6,629 nt of DNA from Pirellulales bacterium (GTDB lineage Bacteria > Planctomycetota > Planctomycetia > Pirellulales > JALHPA01). This document shows, in pieces, positions 1-4,121 of this stretch. Position 1 is the stretch's first letter. Every line of letters starts with the position of its first letter. A program made the position numbers and the translations under genes. The stretch is taken from assembly GCA_022842745.1 (NCBI GenBank), contig JALHPA010000154.1:1-6629 (forward strand), given 5' to 3'. Below the pieces are notes generated by a model. The model saw only the letters and a program-made list of their open reading frames with translations. It made no database searches and was not told the origin of the DNA.

Positions 1-479
1 GCAAAGACGATCTCATGCTTGCGGTGGTCGAGGACCAAACCCGCTGGCTCCGGGAATCGATGCAAGAGGTCATCCTCCGCCGCGGCGGCCCCACCACAGT
101 CGGCCAACTGCGCGCCTTGTTCGACCTCGTGGAACAAATCACTGAAAAGGAAAACTTCCACGGCTGCATTTTCGTGAATGTCACCATGGAGTTCCCCTTA
201 CCGCATGAGCCGGTACATATCGCCGCCCGAAACGCCAAACAAGCGTTCGAAGAGGCCGTCTGCCAGATCGCTCAACGCGGCCAAGCCCTCGATCCCCGTG
301 CCGCCGCGCGCGAACTCTGCCTGGTCATGGAGGGCGCCTATGTCACCCGCCACGTTACCGGCGATCCGACCACCATCAGCGCTGCCCGCCAGATCGCCGA
401 GTTGATCCTCTCCCGGCACTTCCCCTCCGCGGACCCACTCACAGCCGAACGATCGCCCCCGAATCGGAATTCGGACTAG
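1..479 (+). CDS. TetR-family transcriptional repressor, 3' part (5' end outside window)
   Basis: This is the C-terminal, ligand-binding part of a TetR/AcrR-type repressor. The reading frame is open from the first full codon (position 3) and gives 158 visible residues before TAG at 477-479. The first residues, KDDLMLAVVE, match the end of the TetR helix-turn-helix domain (the usual ...F.sKddLl.av.e). The ATG at position 15 is therefore internal and the true start lies upstream of the window. The rest fits the C-terminal domain of the LmrA/YxaF-like branch: a WL-containing helix, then LRALFDLVEQ, then a GCIFVN block followed by an EFP tract, then EGAYV, and finally an alanine-rich last helix (AARQIAELIL). 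In the family the N-terminal domain binds an operator and the C-terminal domain binds a small ligand and dimerises. The regulated gene is probably on the missing left side, because what follows here is a separately promoted RNA. The family call is firm; the ligand is unknown. Confidence 0.88.
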   Translation, partial: KDDLMLAVVEDQTRWLRESMQEVILRRGGPTTVGQLRALFDLVEQITEKENFHGCIFVNVTMEFPLPHEPVHIAARNAKQAFEEAVCQIAQRGQALDPRAAARELCLVMEGAYVTRHVTGDPTTISAARQIAELILSRHFPSADPLTAERSPPNRNSD

Positions 480-488
480 CAAATCTCC

Positions 489-510
489 AGGTTTTTCCAC
501 CCAGAAACCT
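489..510 (+). terminator. Small hairpin after the TetR gene, weak terminator candidate
   Basis: AGGTTT (489-494) pairs with AAACCT (505-510), with a T-G pair inside and an 8-nt loop. It starts 10 nt after the TetR stop. It has no following T-run, only CTCTT, so it is a poor intrinsic terminator. It may just mark the 3' end of the TetR transcript ahead of the next promoter. Confidence 0.3.
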
Positions 511-513
511 CTC

Positions 514-542
514 TTGACCGGCTAGAAAGCCTGCCGTATTCT
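514..542 (+). promoter_or_regulatory. Sigma-70-type promoter for the downstream structured RNA
   Basis: TTGACC (514-519, 5 of 6 matches to the -35 consensus) is separated by exactly 17 nt from TATTCT (537-542, 4 of 6 matches to the -10 consensus). The expected transcription start is near 549. There is no plus-strand protein gene downstream until 3444, so this promoter most simply drives the hairpin-rich segment that ends at the terminator near 871. Confidence 0.65.
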
Positions 543-605
543 CCCGCCCACGCTGGCGGAATGGATGCCGCACAGCGGATGGATACGGCAAACCATCGAT
601 GGATG

Positions 606-649
606 GGTCTGCACGGGACAATCTCGGTTAGCCGAATTGTCTGCGGACC
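606..649 (+). other. RNA hairpin P1 of the candidate ncRNA
   Basis: The lower stem is GGTCTGC (606-612) with GCGGACC (643-649), including one T-G pair. After a 3-nt bulge, GGACAAT (616-622) pairs with ATTGTCT (636-642). One bulged C follows, then TCGG (624-627) pairs with CCGA (632-635) around a TTAG loop. That makes 18 pairs in 44 nt, the longest structure in the gap. Confidence 0.65.
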
Positions 650-657
650 AGCGGAGA

Positions 658-686
658 CGTACCGGCGGCATGGATGCGGCCGGACG
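658..686 (+). other. RNA hairpin P2 with a GGA-containing tetraloop
   Basis: CGT (658-660) pairs with ACG (684-686). After a bulged A, CCGGC (662-666) pairs with GCCGG (679-683). A G-G mismatch follows, then GCA (668-670) pairs with TGC (675-677) around the loop TGGA. The loop displays AUGGAU on a short stem, resembling the way CsrA/RsmA sites present GGA. Confidence 0.6.
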
Positions 687-710
687 CTTCGCATTATCGA
701 TTGCAGACGC

Positions 711-739
711 CCCAATCGCCGCCAGCCGGCGCGGTTGGG
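711..739 (+). other. RNA hairpin P3 with AGCC loop
   Basis: CCCAATCGC (711-719) pairs with GCGGTTGGG (731-739), including one T-G pair. After one bulged C, GCC (721-723) pairs with GGC (728-730) around an AGCC tetraloop, giving 12 pairs. Its apical part (719-726) is also perfectly complementary to 552-559 near the inferred RNA 5' end. Confidence 0.6.
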
Positions 740-757
740 CCAAGACAGTGCGAATAA

Positions 758-795
758 CGGCCAAAGTGCAGCGTGGCAGCGAGTTGCCGCGGCCG
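758..795 (+). other. RNA hairpin P4
   Basis: The outer stem CGGCC (758-762) pairs with GGCCG (791-795). The inner stem GTGGCAG (773-779) pairs with TTGCCGC (784-790), with two wobble pairs, around the loop CGAG. Nucleotides 763-772 are unpaired on the 5' side. A competing arrangement extends the inner stem to 772-791 instead. Confidence 0.45.
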
Positions 796-806
796 AGCTT
801 CCAATC

Positions 807-871
807 GCTCCCGGAAAACATTGGAGTCCTCTGCCCCCCTGGGACCCGAGCTTTCCGGGAGCTTCTTTTTT
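807..871 (+). terminator. Strong intrinsic terminator, plus strand
   Basis: GCTCCCGGAAA (807-817) is perfectly complementary to TTTCCGGGAGC (852-862), an 11-bp GC-rich stem. It is followed at once by TTCTTTTTT (863-871). The 34-nt apical region can itself form a small stem, GTCCT (826-830) with GGGAC (841-845). The T-run is only on the plus-strand side, so it ends the candidate ncRNA and not the convergent gene at 894. Confidence 0.75.
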
Positions 872-893
872 GCTCCCGTGGCTGAAATCCTGT

Positions 894-3302
894 TCAGCCC
901 TTGGTCAGCGCTTCATCCAGATTAAGCAACACATTGGCCACCACGGTCCACGCGGCCCATGCCGCCCGATCGAGCGACGGGGGCGACGGCGCCGCGGCTT
1001 TCGCCGGATCGGTCCTCGCCGCGCCGGCCAACATCTGCTCGGCGGCGGCCGGCGCCGCGCGGAATCGAGCCAATTCACTCTCAAGCAACGCCTGCAATCG
1101 CTCCACCTCATCGGCTTCGGGCGCTCTCGCCAATACCAGGCGAAACGCCTGCGTCAGGCGAGCACGATCGTCGGCTGGGCTCTTTTCCAAAACCCGGCGC
1201 GCAAGTCCCTGCGCAGCCTCGACAAAGGCCGGATCGTTCAGCGTCGTCAGCGCCTGCAAAGGCGTGTTGGTCCGCGGGCGGCGAACCACGCAAAACTCGC
1301 GGCTGGGAGCGTCGAAACTGACAAAGGCCGGATAGGGGCTGGTCCGCTTCCAAAACGTGTACAGTCCACGGCGGTATTTGTCCTCTCCCTGGCTCGTCAC
1401 CCATTGCTCGCCGCTGTACGGAGAATTCCAAAGCCCATCCGGCTGCGGAGGCATCACGCTCGGTCCGCCCACCTTCCGGCTCAACAGGCCGCTCGCGGCC
1501 AGCGCCTGGTCTCGCACCATTTCAGCCTCCAGGCGCACGCGCGGACCGCGAGCCAGCAATCGATTGTCCGGATCCCGCTCCAGTAGCTCCCGGCCAACCT
1601 GCGACGATTGGCGGTACGTGGCCGACAGGACAATCCTGCGGTGCAGCCGCTTCAGACTCCATTGATCGCGGACCAACTCCGTGGCTAGCCAGTCGAGCAA
1701 TTCGGGATGGCTCGGCGGCTGACCTTTTGTGCCAAAATCCTCGCTCGTCAAAACCAGCCCCCGCCCAAAAAACTGCTCCCACGCCCGATTCACGGCCACT
1801 CTGGCCGTCAGGGGATTCCCCGGATCGACCAGCCAGCGGGCCAGGTCAAGCCGGTTGGGAAGCGAATTGCTGGCGGCCAGCGGGTTGAGTACCGCCGGTA
1901 CGCCAGGCGTCACCTTGTCCCCCGGGTTGAGAAAGTTGCCCCGAGCGAGAATGTGCGTCTCGCGTGGCGCGGCTAGCTCCCGCATGACCAGCGTCTTGGG
2001 AATCTCGCTCTCGATTTTCTTCTGAAGCGAGGCGATTTGCTCCCGCAGCGGCTGCAGCGCCGGCGACTGGCCCCCGACGGCCGCATACCGGGCCAGTTCC
2101 TCAATCGCCCCTTTTTGCTCGGCCGAGGGAACGGCAAGCTGTTCCCCCTCGCTGGTGCTGGGATCGGCGTTACTGTTGAAAAAGGCAAACAGCCGGTAGT
2201 ACTCCCGCTGGGTAAATGGGTCGTACTTGTGCGTATGGCACTGGGCGCACGCTAGCGTCGTTCCTAACCACACCGTGGCAGTGGTATTCACGCGATCGAC
2301 GACCGCCAGGTGCCGATACTCCTCGGCATCTACCCCCCCCTCGGTGTTGACCATCGTGTTACGGTGAAATCCAGTGGCAATTCGCTGCTCGACCGTGGCA
2401 GTCGGAAGCAGATCGCCCGCCAACTGTTCTATCGTGAATTGATCGAACGGCAGATCGCGATTGAGCGCCTGAATCACCCAATCGCGGTACGGCCAGATGC
2501 TGCGGTGTGGATCCTTCTCGAATCCGTGGGTATCGGCGTACCGAGCCAGATCGAGCCACGGGCGAGCCCACCGCTCGCCGTAGTGCGGAGAGGCAAGCAA
2601 CCGGTCGACGGCCTTTTCAAATGCCTCGTCGGAACCGTCCGCCAGAAACGCGTCCACCTCCTCCACTGTCGGAGGCAACCCGATCAGGTCCAGCGAAACG
2701 CGTCGCAGCCATCGCGCCCGGTCCAACGGGGGCGCGGGACGAAGACCCTCCCGTTCCAGACGAGCCAGAATGAAATGGTCGATCGCGTTTTTCGGCCACC
2801 CGGCGTCTTGGACGGTGGGCGGCTCCGGCCGCTGGGGAGGCCGGTAGGCCCAGTGCCCTCCGCCTGCGCCATCGGCCGAGTCCGGCCAATTCGCCCCCTG
2901 CTCGATCCACAATCGCAGTTGTTCCATCTGCGCCGCAGTCAGCGGCTCCCCTTCTCCCGCCGGCGGCATCCGCAAATCGGGGTCTTCGCCCGCGACAAGC
3001 TGGTACAGCCGGCTCCCCTTGGCGTTCCCCGCCAAAATAACCTTGCCATTATCGCCGCCGGCGAATGCCGCGCGCCGCGTCTGAAGGTTCAGCCCCGACT
3101 CTTGTTTCTCGATTCCGTGACAATTCGTGCAGCGCGCCAACAGAGGCTGAATGTCCCGCACGAAATCGACCCTCCCCGCGCTGCTACGGGCGTCAGGAAC
3201 CGACGCCTTCTCCTCCCCGCGCGCGGCGGAATCTGGCTCGGCGGCGACGGCAGGAAGCCCAACCAGTATCGCCGCGGCGGCAAGAGCGTACAATCGAACC
3301 AC
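894..3302 (-). CDS. Planctomycete-type cytochrome-like protein (PSCyt1 - DUF1549 - DUF1553), exported
   Basis: An 802-residue exported protein of the large planctomycete PSCyt1/DUF1549/DUF1553 family. Residues 1-21 form a signal peptide (MVRLYALAAAAILVGLPAVA, cleavage near AVAA). The PSCyt1 domain spans about residues 45-140, with the haem site CTNCH at 58-62 and RMPP at 111-114, which could supply an axial Met. The DUF1549 domain spans about 170-375 and carries a second haem-type site, CAQCHTHKYDP, at 352-362. A linker with a short helical stretch (about 412-433) follows, then the DUF1553 domain at about 485-745 (RLDLARWL, NRAWEQFFG, RRPRTNTPLQALTTLND). The tail ends VVANVLLNLDEAL, usual for the family, so the protein looks complete. 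The start is GTG, with GGGGA nine bases upstream. The family is thought to act in the periplasm, possibly in electron transfer linked to complex polysaccharide breakdown, but no reaction is established. Members usually sit beside a DUF1501 gene; none is here. Confidence 0.93.
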   Translation of the reverse strand: MVRLYALAAAAILVGLPAVAAEPDSAARGEEKASVPDARSSAGRVDFVRDIQPLLARCTNCHGIEKQESGLNLQTRRAAFAGGDNGKVILAGNAKGSRLYQLVAGEDPDLRMPPAGEGEPLTAAQMEQLRLWIEQGANWPDSADGAGGGHWAYRPPQRPEPPTVQDAGWPKNAIDHFILARLEREGLRPAPPLDRARWLRRVSLDLIGLPPTVEEVDAFLADGSDEAFEKAVDRLLASPHYGERWARPWLDLARYADTHGFEKDPHRSIWPYRDWVIQALNRDLPFDQFTIEQLAGDLLPTATVEQRIATGFHRNTMVNTEGGVDAEEYRHLAVVDRVNTTATVWLGTTLACAQCHTHKYDPFTQREYYRLFAFFNSNADPSTSEGEQLAVPSAEQKGAIEELARYAAVGGQSPALQPLREQIASLQKKIESEIPKTLVMRELAAPRETHILARGNFLNPGDKVTPGVPAVLNPLAASNSLPNRLDLARWLVDPGNPLTARVAVNRAWEQFFGRGLVLTSEDFGTKGQPPSHPELLDWLATELVRDQWSLKRLHRRIVLSATYRQSSQVGRELLERDPDNRLLARGPRVRLEAEMVRDQALAASGLLSRKVGGPSVMPPQPDGLWNSPYSGEQWVTSQGEDKYRRGLYTFWKRTSPYPAFVSFDAPSREFCVVRRPRTNTPLQALTTLNDPAFVEAAQGLARRVLEKSPADDRARLTQAFRLVLARAPEADEVERLQALLESELARFRAAPAAAEQMLAGAARTDPAKAAAPSPPSLDRAAWAAWTVVANVLLNLDEALTKG

Positions 3303-3349
3303 GGTGTCGCATCCCCAAAGGGCCTTACTCGGAAATCCGCGATCCCTGG

Positions 3350-3377
3350 ATTATAGCAAGCGGTTTTGCGGAATGAA
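3350..3377 (-). promoter_or_regulatory. Promoter of the PSCyt1/DUF1549/DUF1553 gene
   Basis: Reading the minus strand, a perfect TATAAT lies at 3355-3350. Sixteen bases upstream is a weak -35, TTCATT (3377-3372, 3 of 6 matches). Transcription would begin near 3343, giving a leader of about 40 nt before the GTG at 3302. The leader carries GGGGA (3316-3312), nine bases from the start codon. Confidence 0.5.
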
Positions 3378-3402
3378 TCGCCGGCCGCGGCGCGAAGCTA
3401 CG

Positions 3403-3438
3403 GCGAATTTGGGGGTGCCTAGAACCAAAAAAATTCGC
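3403..3438 (+). repeat. Inverted repeat just before the DUF971 start
   Basis: GCGAATTT (3403-3410) and AAATTCGC (3431-3438) form a perfect 8-bp dyad 20 nt apart, ending 5 nt before the ATG at 3444. In RNA, GCGAATTTGG (3403-3412) can instead pair with CCAAA plus TTCGC with four bulged A residues, giving 10 pairs. It could be an operator in the divergent intergenic region or a leader hairpin limiting access to the start codon. No Shine-Dalgarno sequence is present between it and the ATG. Confidence 0.45.
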
Positions 3439-3443
3439 TAACG

Positions 3444-3785
3444 ATGACCCCTGTGCCCCAAGACCTCCAGGCGGACCGCGCAAGGCGACGACTCACGATC
3501 GGTTGGGGGGTCGATCACAGCGGGGAGTATCCCTTTTTCGACCTGCGGGTCGCCTGCAACTGCGCCGCCTGCGTGGATGAGAACACGGGGGTGCGAATCT
3601 TGGACCCGCGGTCGGTTTCGCCCGACGTCGCCATCGAGGGAATGCAACTGGTAGGAAACTACGCAGTCCGCATCCAATGGTCGGACGGGCACGCGACTGG
3701 GCTGTACACCTGGGACTATCTGGCCAAGTTATGCCCGTGCCCCAGGTGCATGCGGCGGAGTGGCGCGGGGGATGGCAATGCGTAG
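3444..3785 (+). CDS. DUF971 / GBBH-like N-terminal domain protein
   Basis: A 113-residue single-domain protein of the DUF971 family (the N-terminal domain of gamma-butyrobetaine hydroxylase). Visible features are an RLTIGW strand at residues 16-21, FDLR at 32-35, the cysteine cluster CNCAAC at 38-43, and the family signature GNYAVRIQWSDGHATGLYTW at 71-90. A second cluster, CPCPRC, lies at 97-102. Stand-alone bacterial members are of unknown function; in the hydroxylase this domain binds zinc. The two CxCxxC clusters suggest a metal site, perhaps zinc or iron-sulfur, but this is inference. In some bacteria the domain sits next to or is fused to Mrp/ApbC-type ATPases; no such gene is present here. 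The ATG at 3444 is the only sensible start, because an in-frame TAG lies at 3420-3422, yet there is no ribosome binding site in front of it. It is divergent from the cytochrome-like gene, with a 141-nt shared upstream region. Confidence 0.88.
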   Translation: MTPVPQDLQADRARRRLTIGWGVDHSGEYPFFDLRVACNCAACVDENTGVRILDPRSVSPDVAIEGMQLVGNYAVRIQWSDGHATGLYTWDYLAKLCPCPRCMRRSGAGDGNA

Positions 3786-4039
3786 CACCTTCCGGCGCCT
3801 TCAGCCCAGAGCTGTCTGTGGTCAGCAGGAATTCTAAGGCAAGCAGGGATAGCGGGATGCTGGCCCAATCGTCATATGCCTGGGGGCGTGACGAATCGCT
3901 GTAACAACCGACCAGGAAGTACGCTAGTCGTGTTGGGACTGCTGTTTCTGAGCTATCGCCATTAAGTTTGCAAAGCCCGAATTTCGGTCGACTTGCTGCC
4001 ACGCTTAGCTTAGCGGTTGACATCATTACCAAACGCCGA
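3786..4039. other. Intergenic stretch without a recognisable gene
   Basis: No coding frame here has a plausible start, ribosome site or recognisable product. The stretch reads somewhat AT-richer than its neighbours. It contains a short palindrome, CCGAA-T-TTCGG (3977-3987), the tandem CTTAGCTTAG (4003-4012), and a perfect -35-like TTGACA at 4017-4022. No acceptable -10 follows 16-18 nt later. No terminator is evident after the DUF971 gene. Confidence 0.5.
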
Positions 4040-4089
4040 GAACGGACAGCGATTCGACGGGGCGTGCCCGCCGTTCGCTGCACCCGTTC
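4040..4089 (+). promoter_or_regulatory. Long hairpin in the leader of the 486-residue protein gene
   Basis: GAACGG (4040-4045) pairs with CCGTTC (4084-4089). CAGCGA (4047-4052) pairs with TCGCTG (4075-4080). CG (4055-4056) pairs with CG (4072-4073), and CGGG (4058-4061) pairs with CCCG (4067-4070) around a GCGTG loop. That totals 18 pairs with small internal loops. CCGTTC occurs a second time at 4071-4076, so the 5' arm has two possible partners. The hairpin ends 19 nt before the Shine-Dalgarno GGGAG (4109-4113), and five T residues lie at 4100-4104. It may be a regulatory leader or mRNA-stabilising element; no known riboswitch class is recognised. Confidence 0.45.
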
Positions 4090-4121
4090 GTAGAAGTTCT
4101 TTTTCCGCGGGAGAAACGATC

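Larger units (their letters stand above)
549..871 (+). ncRNA. Candidate structured non-coding RNA, about 320 nt, unidentified class
   Basis: The segment lies between a 17-nt-spaced promoter and an 11-bp-stem intrinsic terminator on the same strand. Seen directly are consecutive hairpins: P1 at 606-649 (18 pairs), P2 at 658-686 (11 pairs), P3 at 711-739 (12 pairs) and P4 at 758-795 (about 12 pairs), then the terminator stem at 807-862. Loops P1, P2 and P3 are tetraloops (TTAG, TGGA, AGCC). ATGGAT occurs four times (561, 579, 599, 670), and ten GGA triplets fall between 558 and 684. I looked for and did not find the hallmarks of tmRNA, RNase P RNA, SRP RNA or 6S RNA. A 106-residue ORF (565-885) is open across it, but it has no clear ribosome site, no recognisable domain and runs through the terminator, so I favour RNA. 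The terminator ends 23 nt from the stop of the convergent cytochrome-like gene, so readthrough would make antisense RNA to that mRNA. The function is unknown, and the start is inferred from promoter geometry only. Confidence 0.6.

Noticed and set aside
593..602. Perfect 10-bp palindrome CCATCGATGG as an operator
   Set aside because: It lies well downstream of the inferred start and within the GGAT-rich RNA region; a single short palindrome in GC-rich DNA is weak evidence on its own.
856..878. Hairpin CGGGAGC/GCTCCCG as the terminator of the minus-strand cytochrome-like gene
   Set aside because: Well placed 16 nt past the stop, but on the minus strand the stem is followed by GAAAGC, with no U-tract; the A-run is in the loop. 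At most a 3'-end stabilising hairpin.
565..885. 106-codon plus-strand ORF overlapping the candidate RNA
   Set aside because: No clear Shine-Dalgarno, no recognisable family, and the frame reads through the intrinsic terminator. The base-pairing pattern explains the segment better, although coding cannot be fully excluded.
561..1586. 341-codon plus-strand ORF starting in the first intergenic region
   Set aside because: Most of it is antisense to the well-supported cytochrome-like gene. Its product is Arg/Pro/Gln-rich with no domain, and it runs through the terminator at 807-871. Typical shadow frame in GC-rich DNA.
2310..3356. 348-codon plus-strand ORF
   Set aside because: Fully antisense to the PSCyt1/DUF1549 part of the minus-strand gene; an Arg-rich shadow frame.
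4017..4022. TTGACA as a complete sigma-70 promoter for the orphan gene
   Set aside because: No acceptable -10 lies 16-18 nt downstream (GAACGG, AACGGA), so only the -35 half is supported.
3493..4083. 196-codon minus-strand ORF over the DUF971 gene and the following gap
   Set aside because: Antisense to a clear DUF971 domain, with low-complexity Arg/Pro-rich product and no ribosome site or family.
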